64,000 nucleotides of DNA from a bacterium (lineage in GTDB: Bacteria; Verrucomicrobiota; Verrucomicrobiia; Verrucomicrobiales; Akkermansiaceae): contig JAAEZT010000017.1 in assembly GCA_018222765.1 (NCBI GenBank), forward strand, positions 1 to 64,000, in the 5' to 3' direction. The notes beneath the pieces were generated by a model. It was not told the DNA's origin and made no database searches. It worked only from the letters and a program-made list of their open reading frames with translations. Shown piece after piece: positions 20,216 through 30,402 of this stretch. The translations under genes were made by a program, and so were the position numbers. How positions within the stretch are numbered: position 1 is the first letter of the stretch; every line of letters starts with the position of its first letter.

Positions 20216-21643
20216 TTGTCGGGGGTGAGAAAGTTTCATTTCCTGACGGTCATGTCGCGAGTAAAGACGATTGCCCGTTGGTTGGCGCCGGTGTCGGCGT
20301 TGGTGATTTTTGGGATTGCGGATTTTTCCGGAATGGAACGACAGGCGGCGGTGACGCTGGGGATTGCCTGGTTGACGGCGACGTGGTGGATGACGGAGGC
20401 AGTTCCGATTCCGGTAGCTTCGCTGGTTCCGATTGCCTTGCTTCCTTTATTTGGAGTTTTGCCTGCAAAGACAGCGGTGGCGCAGAGTTACGGGCATCCC
20501 TTGGTGCTTTTATTACTGGGTGGGTTTTTGCTTTCGAAGGGAATGGAAAAGAGCGGAGTACATCGTCGCATTGCACTGGGAATGGTGCGGGCTTGTGGCG
20601 GCAGTGGCGGGAAGGGGTTGATTCTCGGGTTTATGTTGGCCTCGGCCACGTTGAGTATGTGGATTTCAAATACTGCAACGACCTTGATGCTGCTCCCGAT
20701 TGCATTGGCGGTGTTGAGTGGGTCGAAGGACTCGGCGAAGTTGGCTGCTCCGCTCATGATGGGCGTGGCGTATGCAGCGAATATCGGTGGATTGGGGACG
20801 CCAATCGGAACCCCTCCAAATTTGGTGTTTATTGAGCAGTATCAAGAACTGACGGGGAAGGCGATGAGTTTCATGGAGTGGATGAGTTACGGTGTTCCCA
20901 TTGTGATCATCATGATTCCGTTGATGTGGCTTTGGTTGAGTCGGAGTCTCAAGGGTGGGGAGAAAATTGAGCTTCCTGAAAGTGGTGCCTGGCGTGCAGA
21001 GGAGAAGAGAACCTTGATTGTTTTTGGGCTGACGGCCTTGGCGTGGATGACTCGGTCTGAGCCTTTTGGGGGCTGGAAAACCTGGCTGAATCTTCCGGGA
21101 GCCAATGATGCTTCGGTAGCTTTCATCGGAGTGATCTTGTTGTTCCTGATTCCGGATGGATCGGGCAGAGTTGGAGAGAAAGGGCGTTTGTTGGATTGGG
21201 AGACGGCGCAGAAGATTCCGTGGGGAATGCTTCTCTTGTTTAGTGGAGGAATTTGTCTGGCTTCAGGGATCAAGAGTTCCGGCCTGAGCGGGCAGGCGGC
21301 GTCCTTGTTGAGTGGAGTGGGGACCTTGCATATTTTGGGAATGATTTTTGCGATTTGCCTTTTGATGACCTTCCTCACCGAGTTGACGAGTAATACCGCG
21401 AGCACAATTTTGATGATGCCGATTTTGGGGTCGGTGGCCTTGTCCAATGATCTTGATCCCAAATTCCTGATGCTTCCGGCGGCTTTGAGTGCCAGTTGTG
21501 CTTTTATGTTGCCAGTGGCAACGGCTCCGAATGCAGTAGTCTTCGGGTCGGGCTATCTCACTGTGCCCAAGATGGTACGGGAAGGAATTGTTCTGAATTT
21601 GATCGGAGTGGCGGTGGTAAGTCTCTACTGTTGGTTGCGATGA
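20216..21643 (+). CDS. SLC13/DASS family divalent anion:sodium symporter
   Basis: Hydrophobic, LLGGFLLSKGMEKSG, MWISNTATTLMLLPIALA, LTELTSNTASTILMMPILG, LPVATAPNAVVFGSGYL. Confidence 0.88.
   Translation: MSGVRKFHFLTVMSRVKTIARWLAPVSALVIFGIADFSGMERQAAVTLGIAWLTATWWMTEAVPIPVASLVPIALLPLFGVLPAKTAVAQSYGHPLVLLLLGGFLLSKGMEKSGVHRRIALGMVRACGGSGGKGLILGFMLASATLSMWISNTATTLMLLPIALAVLSGSKDSAKLAAPLMMGVAYAANIGGLGTPIGTPPNLVFIEQYQELTGKAMSFMEWMSYGVPIVIIMIPLMWLWLSRSLKGGEKIELPESGAWRAEEKRTLIVFGLTALAWMTRSEPFGGWKTWLNLPGANDASVAFIGVILLFLIPDGSGRVGEKGRLLDWETAQKIPWGMLLLFSGGICLASGIKSSGLSGQAASLLSGVGTLHILGMIFAICLLMTFLTELTSNTASTILMMPILGSVALSNDLDPKFLMLPAALSASCAFMLPVATAPNAVVFGSGYLTVPKMVREGIVLNLIGVAVVSLYCWLR
21583..21643 (+). 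repeat. Left copy of 61-bp imperfect direct repeat (3' end of SLC13 gene)
   Basis: aggaattgttctgaatttgatcggagtg... ending cgATGA; ungapped match to 28248-28308. Confidence 0.8.
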
Positions 21644-24600
21644 ATGTGGTGAAGAAAAAATCGCGCTTTTGCCGCATTTGGGAGGTGTTGCTTCTCCTTT
21701 TGTTGTTTCCTTGTTTTGCGGGGGCGCAGTTGCGACTGACTGAGTTTTTGGCGGATAGCGATGGATCGTATCCCGACAGCGATGGTGAGCCATCGGATTG
21801 GATTGAGATTCATAACCCGGGAAATTCTCCAATTTCCACCGACGGGCTGTTTCTGACGGATGATTTTTCGAATCTAACGAAGTGGATGCTGCCCGATGTT
21901 TCCATTGAGGGTGGCGGGTATCTTGTCGTTTTTGCTTCGGGGAAAGACCGTCGGGACCCGGCAGAGGAGCTGCATACCAATTTTTCCTTATCGAGCGGTG
22001 GCGAGTATTTGGGTCTGATCGCTGCTGACGGGAGTTCGCCGATTAGTCAATTCAGCCCGGTATATCCCCGGCAGTTTTATGGCGTTGCTTTCGGAACAGG
22101 AACGAATGCAATCTCGGAACCTGAGACATTTGTTCCGTGGCCGTCATCGGGGACCTGGATTGTTCCGCTCGCTGATATTGGAGATTCCTGGCAGGAAGTT
22201 GGCTTTGATGACGGGGGCTGGAATTCTGCGCAAACTGGAATTGGTTACGGGTATTCCTTTCCGGGATTCATCGGTGCGGGTGGAGATACGCGAGATGCGA
22301 TGCAAGGGAAGGCCGGGAGTGCGTATGTGCGGGTTCCATTCCAAATCAATGATCCTGCCGAGGTGGTGAGTATGACGCTCGATCTATTTTATGAAGATGG
22401 ATTCGCAGCGTATCTTAATGGGGAATTGGTTTCCTCGGCAAATTTGCCTGCGGATCTCAGCTACGATTCGGTTGCGACGAATCGGGGGGAGGTTCGCGAG
22501 GGCGATGAGATGGAGAGTTTTGAAATCGACTTTTCGGGGAAGCTATTGAGTGGCGAAAACTTACTAGCATTCCAGGTGTTGAACGACATCAAGGAGAGTT
22601 CGGATGTTTTGTTGGTTCCGCGTCTCAAGGGAGAAATACGCGATCTTTCCGGAGGGATTATTGGAGGGTATTTGGCTTCGCCTACGCCGGGCACTCCGAA
22701 CGCGGATATCGAGTTTGTTGATTTTGTGAGTGATACGACTTTCGATGTTGATCGTGGTTTTTTTGAGTCGCCATTCATTACCACGATCGAATGCGGAACG
22801 CCGGGAGCTCTCATTATTTATACGTTGGATGGGAGTACACCGACACTCGAGAACGGTATACAAGTGCCGGTTTCCGATCCAGATTCGGCGTCCTTGGCAG
22901 CGGTGAATATTAACACGAGTACGGTTTTACGTGCGGCTGCTTTCAAAAACGGGCTCAGACCATCGAATGTTGATACGCAAACTTATCTCTTTTTGGATGA
23001 TGTGTTGGATCAGCCTGCACAGCCGCCGGGTTATCCGCTGCCGTGGCGGCAACGTAATGGGAACAGTATCCCAGGTGATTTTGAAATGGATCCTGAGATC
23101 GTTGGGCCGGTATACAGCCGCGAAGAATTGAAGGAATCCCTGCGGGATATCCCGACAGTTTCAATTGTTACCGATATTGCGAATCTTTTCGATCAACAGA
23201 CGGGAATTCAAGTAAATCCACAAGACTCCGGTCCCAGTTCAGAGCGGCGGGTTTCGGTGGAATTGATGGATTTCAAGGATGGTGCACCCATTCAGTTAGA
23301 CGCTGGAATGTTGATGAACGGGAATGCTTCGAGAAACCCGGGGCGGGGGAAGCACAATTTCCGGCTCGCTTTTCGTAATCGATATGGTGCCGGGAAATTG
23401 AACTTCCCCTTATTTGGCGAAGGGGCGGCCACCGATACCTTTAATCAGATCATCCTGCGGGGAGGGAACGGCAACGGATGGTTTCACCCGACTTCGGCGG
23501 TGCGGCAGTATGCGATGTATATCCGGGATCAGTGGTTTCGTGATGCCCACACCGCAATGGGGTATCCGGAGGCGCTTCAAAACGAGGTGCATGTTTACTT
23601 CAACGGGCTCTACTTTGGGGTGCATCATTTATTCGAACGGATCGAGGAGGAATGGACCGCGGAACGATTTGGCGGAGGTGAAGACGATTGGGAAGGTTTT
23701 CGGATCGTGGGAGGGAACAACATCGAGGTGATCAAAGGAACTCCGGCCGAGGTGAGTTCGCGGATGCTTGATAGTTGGCGGGCGGTGCTTGATGCGGCGG
23801 AGGCAGGGGACCTTGCCACGGTTGAAGAGTATCTCGATTTGGATAGTTTTATCGATTACCTGGTGCTCAATTTTCACGCGGGGAATACCGATTGGGACCA
23901 GAACAATGTTCGAGCGATGCGTCAGTTGAATCCTCCCGGAAAGTATATGTTCTTTTGCCATGATGCCGAACGCGCTGGTCTGAATGGTCTCTCTACCGGA
24001 AATCTTAACATCAATTCCATCACGCATCCTCGCTCAGGTGCCGAACAGCGACCGACCTCGGTCAATGCATGGCTGAAAAGTAATCCGGAGTATGCCTTGC
24101 AGTTCGCCGACCGGGCTTTCAAGCACATGTTCAATGGGGGGGCATTGACTCCTGAAAACGGGATGGCCCAGTGGGACGCGCGTGCGGAGGGAATTCGCAT
24201 TGCCTTGAAGGCTGAGAGCGCGAGGTGGGGGGATCACGTGGACTCAAACCCCCGAACCTTGGTTGATTTTGAAAACGGGCTCAATCGTGAGTATACTACC
24301 TGGTTTCCCAATCGCACCCCGATCAGTATCAGTCAGTTTCGTGCGGCGGGTCTGTATCCTGATATCGATCCTCCGGTTTTCAGCCAGCATGGAGGGAGTG
24401 TTTCGGAGGGCTTTGGGCTGACGATTACAAACGAAGCGGGGGATATTTACTATACGGTTGATGGGAGTGATCCGCGTTTGCCTGGAGGAGGGATCGGGCC
24501 GAGTGCCGTCAAGATTGATGGCACAAAGAACGAGCTTGTTCTTCTCGGTGCAGGTGCTCCTGGATGGAGTTACCTTGATGATGGCAGTGACCAAGGAAGT

Positions 24601-25971
24601 GCCTGGAAGGAGCCTGCTTTTAACGATGAGGCCTGGCCGGTCGGAGATGCTCCGTTGGGTTATGGCACGATCAATTTTCATCCCTTTGGAGGTCCGGAAA
24701 TTAATGTGGATAGAAATCTCACCGTTTACTTTCGAAAAGAAGTCGAGTTGGCTAATATCAATCTCATCACTGAAGCGAGGGCGCGTGTGATGTCGGATGG
24801 AGGTGCCATCGTTTACCTGAATGGCACCGAAATCGCCCGCGACAATATGCGGGGTGATCCCGTGGACTATCTCACGACTGCTCTGAGTGATAGCAATGTG
24901 GCAGAGGGGAATATTGACGTTTTCAATTTTCCGCCATCGGCTTTTGTGGAGGGCACGAATGTGATCGCGGTCGAGCTTCACAATGGAAGTGTGGGAAGTT
25001 CCGATATGGGAATGGATTTGCAGATTGATGTGACCAGCCTGAGCTCTCCGGGAGACGCGATAACGATCAATTCGGCGACAACGGTTTTGGCCCGGAGTTT
25101 CGATGGCGATGACTGGAGTGCGCTCAACCAAGCGACCTTTGTCACAGCTCTCCCGGCCTCGGCTGCTAATCTTGTGATATCCGAGATCTTTTACAATCCG
25201 GCGGGCCAGTTTGAGACCAGCGAGTATATTGAGCTTATGAATATTGGTCCGGTTCCAATTAGTCTCGCAGGTGTTGTTTTTTCAAGAGGGATCACATTCG
25301 CGTTTCCAGATGAGGCAGTTCTAGCTCCAGGGGCGCGTTTGTTGCTTGTGGCCGATCTTGCTGGTTTCGAGAGTGCTTTTGGCGCGGACCTTCCGGTGGC
25401 CGGCATCTACACGGGGCGGCTGGATAATGGTGGTGAAGATTTGTTGCTGAGTGGTTCCAATGGAGATCCGATCCAGAGTTTTCGCTATGATGATGGAGAT
25501 CTCTGGTCTCAAAATGCCGATGGTGAGGGGTACTCGTTGACCTTGATCGCTCCCTCTTCTAGGCCTGATCCAGGCAATGCCACAAGTTGGCGGTCGAGTC
25601 TTGATTTAGGAGGAAGTCCGGGTGCCTCTGATGCCTTGATTTTCACCGGCACCACTTCAAATGATTTCCTGTCTTATGCCCTGACCGATCCATTTGGAGG
25701 AATTTCAGCCTCGATTCAGAGTCTTGAAGTGAATGGGGCGGTCGATGACTATCTGGTGACTGCTGTTTCCGCGAATACTGGTGCGGATGATGCGGAGATC
25801 TCGGTTGAATTCTCAGCTGATTTGGAAACCTGGCTGAGTGGTGCGGCCGTGTTTTTGGGATCTGACGAGCGGGTTAATGGAATGAGTATTCACCATTGGC
25901 GGGCCCCGACCTCAAGTGCCGCCAGCTCCCCATTTCGCTTCGCTCGGGTGGTATTGGTGGCGAGGCCATAG
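21640..25971 (+). CDS. Giant secreted LTD/CotH-kinase-like protein (paralogue C)
   Basis: ATG at 21640 overlaps the transporter TGA (ATGA) and opens a signal peptide (MNVVKKKSRFCRIWEVLLLLLLFPCFAGAQ). SDWIEIHNPG, IIYTLDGSTP, GNTDWDQNN, CHDAE, IYYTVDGSDPRLPGG. Confidence 0.87.
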   Translation: MNVVKKKSRFCRIWEVLLLLLLFPCFAGAQLRLTEFLADSDGSYPDSDGEPSDWIEIHNPGNSPISTDGLFLTDDFSNLTKWMLPDVSIEGGGYLVVFASGKDRRDPAEELHTNFSLSSGGEYLGLIAADGSSPISQFSPVYPRQFYGVAFGTGTNAISEPETFVPWPSSGTWIVPLADIGDSWQEVGFDDGGWNSAQTGIGYGYSFPGFIGAGGDTRDAMQGKAGSAYVRVPFQINDPAEVVSMTLDLFYEDGFAAYLNGELVSSANLPADLSYDSVATNRGEVREGDEMESFEIDFSGKLLSGENLLAFQVLNDIKESSDVLLVPRLKGEIRDLSGGIIGGYLASPTPGTPNADIEFVDFVSDTTFDVDRGFFESPFITTIECGTPGALIIYTLDGSTPTLENGIQVPVSDPDSASLAAVNINTSTVLRAAAFKNGLRPSNVDTQTYLFLDDVLDQPAQPPGYPLPWRQRNGNSIPGDFEMDPEIVGPVYSREELKESLRDIPTVSIVTDIANLFDQQTGIQVNPQDSGPSSERRVSVELMDFKDGAPIQLDAGMLMNGNASRNPGRGKHNFRLAFRNRYGAGKLNFPLFGEGAATDTFNQIILRGGNGNGWFHPTSAVRQYAMYIRDQWFRDAHTAMGYPEALQNEVHVYFNGLYFGVHHLFERIEEEWTAERFGGGEDDWEGFRIVGGNNIEVIKGTPAEVSSRMLDSWRAVLDAAEAGDLATVEEYLDLDSFIDYLVLNFHAGNTDWDQNNVRAMRQLNPPGKYMFFCHDAERAGLNGLSTGNLNINSITHPRSGAEQRPTSVNAWLKSNPEYALQFADRAFKHMFNGGALTPENGMAQWDARAEGIRIALKAESARWGDHVDSNPRTLVDFENGLNREYTTWFPNRTPISISQFRAAGLYPDIDPPVFSQHGGSVSEGFGLTITNEAGDIYYTVDGSDPRLPGGGIGPSAVKIDGTKNELVLLGAGAPGWSYLDDGSDQGSAWKEPAFNDEAWPVGDAPLGYGTINFHPFGGPEINVDRNLTVYFRKEVELANINLITEARARVMSDGGAIVYLNGTEIARDNMRGDPVDYLTTALSDSNVAEGNIDVFNFPPSAFVEGTNVIAVELHNGSVGSSDMGMDLQIDVTSLSSPGDAITINSATTVLARSFDGDDWSALNQATFVTALPASAANLVISEIFYNPAGQFETSEYIELMNIGPVPISLAGVVFSRGITFAFPDEAVLAPGARLLLVADLAGFESAFGADLPVAGIYTGRLDNGGEDLLLSGSNGDPIQSFRYDDGDLWSQNADGEGYSLTLIAPSSRPDPGNATSWRSSLDLGGSPGASDALIFTGTTSNDFLSYALTDPFGGISASIQSLEVNGAVDDYLVTAVSANTGADDAEISVEFSADLETWLSGAAVFLGSDERVNGMSIHHWRAPTSSAASSPFRFARVVLVARP

Positions 25972-26046
25972 GAGTAGCAACGATTGTGAAAGAAGATTGT
26001 CTCTTTCGCTTTTCACAGGATTAACGCTCTGATAGTCCTGTTTGAT

Positions 26047-28239
26047 ATGAAGTTAGCAAACATTCTTCTCGTTCTGGTGGCCTTGTCTCATCTGGGGCTT
26101 CGCGCGGATTTGGTCGCCCACTGGACTCTTGAGGAAGGAACGGGAGCGACGGCTGGAGATAGCACGGCGAATGGTCGGACCGGGACGATTGCGGGAACGA
26201 CACTTTGGAACACCACTGATCTTCCGCCTGTTCCTACGGGAACCACGGCCGCCCTTGAGATGGACGGAGTCGATGATCAAATCAACATAGTTGGTTACAA
26301 AGGAATTTCCGGAACCGGTGATCGCTCGGTTTCCGCTTGGATCAAGACCGACCTCAACAGCACGTCCCAAGACATGGGCATTGTTTCCTGGGGGAGTAAT
26401 TCGACGACGCAAAAATGGACCTTTCGAATTCAGACTCAAAATGGCACTCCCGGAGCGATTCGCGTCGAAGCCAATGGTGGTTTCTTTGTTGGGAATACCG
26501 TGGTTACGGACACCGAATGGCATCATGTTGCTGTAACTTGGGCAAATGACGGCACTCCAGATATTCAGGATGCTAAGCTCTATGTCGATGGGGTTCTCGA
26601 TGCTGAATTTGGAAGTATCGATTTCCCGCCGAGTGCCAGTCAAAGTGTTGCAATCAACACTGCTGTTGGTTCAGATGTGCGTATCGGGGATGATTTTCAA
26701 TTGACCCACAATTGGCGGGGCGGAATCGATGAGGTACGCATTTACGACGAGGCGTTGGATGCTGCAGCCATTGCAGACCTTGCCATTGGTAATCAGATTC
26801 TTTCGGCACTCGAGGCTTCCGAGGAAGCGGTGGCAAGCGGGGCTCCGGTAGAACTCAGTTGGGCAAGCGATCCTGCAAACGATACTCTGACCATCGACAA
26901 CGGAGTTGGAGATGTTTCAGGGCTGGCAATGATAACGGTCAATCCTACTGCTACCACGACTTATACTCTTACCGGCACCCGAGGGGGAGATACGGAGGAA
27001 CTTCAAGTCACGGTATTGGTCAATGCCGCTCCTCTCATTAACGAGGTCATTAATCTTGGTTCCGAGACTCTGCTTGAGGGGCAATCAACCACGATTTTCT
27101 GGGATGTTTTTGGAGAGGCGGGTCTTAGCATGAACGGTAACAACGTCACCGGGCTTGATCGGATTGAATTATCTCCAACCGAGACTACGACCTACACTTT
27201 CGCGGCGACCAATGCATTCGGGACGACAACCTCGCAATTCACCCTCACCGTGATCGATGGAAACAACCCTGATCTCGGTTGGGAAGTGGCTGAACGGCCG
27301 AACGGAGTGCTCACCCAGTGGGATCCGACAACAAATACCACCGGGAATTTGGGCATCGCCTTCATTAATAGCACGGGTGGCACAGTTCAAAGTGGTGCGA
27401 GTAATTTCTCTTCAATTAGTAAGTGGGTGAATAGTCCGGGCTATAACCTCGCTGCGAATCCCCTCGATTCCTGGCAGGACGGGCTTGGTGATCTCGTGAC
27501 AAAAGAAGATGTGAGTTGGGAAATGGTAGTTCGTCCCGGAGACTTCACCGGAACGCATACTCTCTTCAATACCGGCGGAAATGGTCAGGGATTAGGCATT
27601 GTTCTCACTGCCAGTATACTTGATTTCCGCTTTCAATCTGCGAATAACGCCTCGCAAAGAATCATTATTTCAACCGATCTCTCAGCCATCGGCCTTGCTA
27701 CTGATTTCTTTCATATCGTGGCGACGGCTGATGTTGGAGGGGCGTCTCCTGGCGTGGCCACTCTTTATGTAAATGGCCAACTTGTTGCTGGTCCTACGTC
27801 CAGCACAGGAATTATCGCTGACTGGGATGGGGGAGATCTTGCCGAGCTCGGAAAAGGAGCGAATATTCCAACGAGCACGGCTTTTCCCTTCGAGGCCTTC
27901 ACCGGCGACATCGCGGTCTTTAACTATTACGGATCCCGTGTTCTCAATGCCTCGCAGGTCTCTGATAAGTATGATGCCCTCGGTGGCCCCGGGGGAGATT
28001 TGGCGATCAAGAATATCGAGTATGATGACGCGGCTGACGAGATCAGGCTGACTTTCGATTCCATTCCCAACCAAACCTACGCTCTTGAAACGACGGTTGA
28101 CTTGTCAACAGAGGCTTGGATCGAGCTCGACGATTCGATTTCCTCCGGCGGAACCGAAACCACCATTGTGATTAGCGGAGTTGTTCTGCCTGATCCGGGG
28201 AACCCAAGGCGCTTCTATCGTATCCTCTTGGGGTTGTAG
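26047..28239 (+). CDS. Secreted LamG/concanavalin-like protein with two Ig-like TTTYT repeats and a second LamG-like domain
   Basis: LVAHWTLEEGTGATAGDSTANGRTGTI, ALEMDGVDDQI, VNPTATTTYTLTG, SPTETTTYTFAATN, WHHVAVTWANDGT. Confidence 0.85.
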   Translation: MKLANILLVLVALSHLGLRADLVAHWTLEEGTGATAGDSTANGRTGTIAGTTLWNTTDLPPVPTGTTAALEMDGVDDQINIVGYKGISGTGDRSVSAWIKTDLNSTSQDMGIVSWGSNSTTQKWTFRIQTQNGTPGAIRVEANGGFFVGNTVVTDTEWHHVAVTWANDGTPDIQDAKLYVDGVLDAEFGSIDFPPSASQSVAINTAVGSDVRIGDDFQLTHNWRGGIDEVRIYDEALDAAAIADLAIGNQILSALEASEEAVASGAPVELSWASDPANDTLTIDNGVGDVSGLAMITVNPTATTTYTLTGTRGGDTEELQVTVLVNAAPLINEVINLGSETLLEGQSTTIFWDVFGEAGLSMNGNNVTGLDRIELSPTETTTYTFAATNAFGTTTSQFTLTVIDGNNPDLGWEVAERPNGVLTQWDPTTNTTGNLGIAFINSTGGTVQSGASNFSSISKWVNSPGYNLAANPLDSWQDGLGDLVTKEDVSWEMVVRPGDFTGTHTLFNTGGNGQGLGIVLTASILDFRFQSANNASQRIIISTDLSAIGLATDFFHIVATADVGGASPGVATLYVNGQLVAGPTSSTGIIADWDGGDLAELGKGANIPTSTAFPFEAFTGDIAVFNYYGSRVLNASQVSDKYDALGGPGGDLAIKNIEYDDAADEIRLTFDSIPNQTYALETTVDLSTEAWIELDDSISSGGTETTIVISGVVLPDPGNPRRFYRILLGL

Positions 28240-28247
28240 GGGAGGGC

Positions 28248-28308
28248 AGGAATTGTGCTGAATTTGATCGGAGTGTTCATCGGGAGCCCTTATCGTAGGC
28301 CGCGATGA
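28248..28308 (+). pseudogene. Relic of the C-terminal codons of an SLC13-type transporter, immediately upstream of the TPR-sulfatase; right copy of the 61-bp direct repeat
   Basis: Translates as GIVLNLIGVFIGSPYRRPR* versus GIVLNLIGVAVVSLYCWLR* at the intact transporter; same length and same ATGA overlap. First 28 nt 27/28 identical; about 45/61 overall (hand count). Confidence 0.75.
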
Positions 28309-30347
28309 AGGTTCTGATCTCATTCTTTATTCTGACATGTCTCGTTTCGGCACAGCAAGCTGACGATCTCTATCGACAGGGAGCTGAGAAATTTTTCGCG
28401 GGGAAGGTTAAAGAAGCGATTGTTGATTGGGATCGCGAGATTGCCATGGTTCCTCGTCGTGGCCCGCACCATTGGCAGCGTGGCTTGGCTCTTTATTATG
28501 CCGGTGAGTATGACAAGGGGGTGGCGCAGTTTGTCAGCCATCAGACGGTGAATGGACATGATGTTGAGAATGCGGTGTGGCATTTTCTGTGTGTGGTGCG
28601 CGGGACGGGTGGATCGGTGGAAAAAGCGAGGAAGGATTATATCCCGATCGAGGGAGATTCCCGGGTGCCGATGAGGGAGGTGCATGATTTGTTCGGAGGA
28701 ACCGGCTCGGAAAAAGCTGTGCTTGAGGCAGCGTCGAAGAATGCCGCAGGGCTGAGGTTGAGAAATCAACTTTGCTACGCGCATTTGTATCTCGGGCTTT
28801 ATTACGAGGCGTTGGGTGAGACGGTGAAGTCTGCGGGGCACATGAAGAAGTCTGCGGTGGATTATCGCATGGATCATTACATGGGAATGGTGGCGCAACT
28901 GCATCACAAGCTGCGGTCGCGTCCCAATATCATCTTCCTTTTCGCCGATGATCAACGGGCGGACACGATTGGAGCGCATGGGAATCCCCACATCAAGACT
29001 CCAAATCTCGATGCCCTGGCGGCGGAAGGGATGAGCTTTCGCCAAAACTACTGCGCGGGTTCTTTTAGTGGAGCCGTTTGTGTGGCGAGTCGAGCGATGT
29101 TGATGACGGGGCGTCATTGGATGAGTTTGCCGGAAAAGAGGCCTCAGACGAATTGGGGTGATTCGGTGGTGCTTCCGGCTCACCTGGAGAATGAGGGCGG
29201 GTATCAATCCTACATCGTAGGTAAGTGGCACAATGGAAAGGGAACTTTGGATAAGTCGTTTCATGGTGGAAAGGCGATCTACATGGGGGGAATGGCGGAT
29301 CACACCTCGTTTCAGGTGCAGGATCTTGAGGGGGGAAAGCTCATGCCGAAACGTGATGCGGGAGGATTCTCGAGCACCGTTTTTGCGGATGCTGCAATTG
29401 AGTTCATTGAAAACGCGAATGGGGAGAAACCTTTCTTTCTCTACGTGGCCTTCATGGCTCCACATGATCCGAGAAACCCACCCGAGAAATATCGCGAGAT
29501 TTACTATAAAAATCGTCCACCGCTCCCACCGAATTATTTGCCCCAACATCCCTTTCAGAATGCTCCTGCGTCGACATCAGGTCGTGATGAGGGGTTGGGA
29601 CCATGGCCGAGAACCAAAGAAGTCATTAGTGATCAACTCTGCGAGTATTATGGTCTGGTGACGCACCTAGACGAGCAGGTCGGACGGATCATGAGGGCTC
29701 TTAAAGGAACTCCCCATGCCGACAATACTTACGTAGTTTATACCGCTGACCATGGTTTGGCGATGGGGAGCCATGGTTTGCTTGGTAAGCAGAATGTCTA
29801 CGAGCAGAGCATGAAGTGCCCGCTGATCATCAAAGGTCCGGGCATTCCGAAAGGGAAGTCAACTGAAGCGATGACCTATGTGCATGATCTCAATGCTACG
29901 GTATGCGGATTTTCGAAGACCTCGATTCCGGAGAAGAGTGATGCCCGGGATTTGGGACCGTTAATTCGCGGGGAGATTGAGAAAGTCCACGAGGAGGTTT
30001 TTTTGCCCTTTCAGAATAACCAGCGCACGGTCCGTGATGAACGATGGAAGTTGCATGTCTACCCCTTGATCAATCATCGCCTTCTGTTTGACCTGAAAGA
30101 GGATCCCCACGAAACGAACAATCTCGCGGAGAAGCCGGAGCACTCGGGAAAACTGAGGGAAATGATGGCGATGATGGAAAAGAACCGAAAATCCCACGGT
30201 GACCGCTATCCGCTCTCAGTGGAAAATCCCAAACCCAAGGAGGCAATTTACGATAATGCCAAGCGGACTTTGGACATTTGGCAGCCAAAGTGGATTCGCG
30301 ACAAGTATTTCGGCGGGCGGAGTCGGACCAATCACGGGAAGAAGTGA
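28305..30347 (+). CDS. Secreted TPR domain-sulfatase fusion (CVASR)
   Basis: N-terminal TPR-like repeats (DDLYRQGAEKFFAGKVKEAIVDWDREIAMVP; HHWQRGLALYYAGEYDKGVAQF), then SRPNIIFLFADDQRADTIGAHGN and VCVASRAMLMTGR. Confidence 0.88.
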   Translation: MKVLISFFILTCLVSAQQADDLYRQGAEKFFAGKVKEAIVDWDREIAMVPRRGPHHWQRGLALYYAGEYDKGVAQFVSHQTVNGHDVENAVWHFLCVVRGTGGSVEKARKDYIPIEGDSRVPMREVHDLFGGTGSEKAVLEAASKNAAGLRLRNQLCYAHLYLGLYYEALGETVKSAGHMKKSAVDYRMDHYMGMVAQLHHKLRSRPNIIFLFADDQRADTIGAHGNPHIKTPNLDALAAEGMSFRQNYCAGSFSGAVCVASRAMLMTGRHWMSLPEKRPQTNWGDSVVLPAHLENEGGYQSYIVGKWHNGKGTLDKSFHGGKAIYMGGMADHTSFQVQDLEGGKLMPKRDAGGFSSTVFADAAIEFIENANGEKPFFLYVAFMAPHDPRNPPEKYREIYYKNRPPLPPNYLPQHPFQNAPASTSGRDEGLGPWPRTKEVISDQLCEYYGLVTHLDEQVGRIMRALKGTPHADNTYVVYTADHGLAMGSHGLLGKQNVYEQSMKCPLIIKGPGIPKGKSTEAMTYVHDLNATVCGFSKTSIPEKSDARDLGPLIRGEIEKVHEEVFLPFQNNQRTVRDERWKLHVYPLINHRLLFDLKEDPHETNNLAEKPEHSGKLREMMAMMEKNRKSHGDRYPLSVENPKPKEAIYDNAKRTLDIWQPKWIRDKYFGGRSRTNHGKK

Positions 30348-30402
30348 GAACACCGGACTCCCGGTATCGACAGGGCGTCTGTGAATGGGCATTCTTACGG
30401 GG

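Noticed and set aside
28320-29549. 409-aa minus-strand ORF
   Set aside because: Antisense to the TPR-sulfatase fusion; no recognisable motif.
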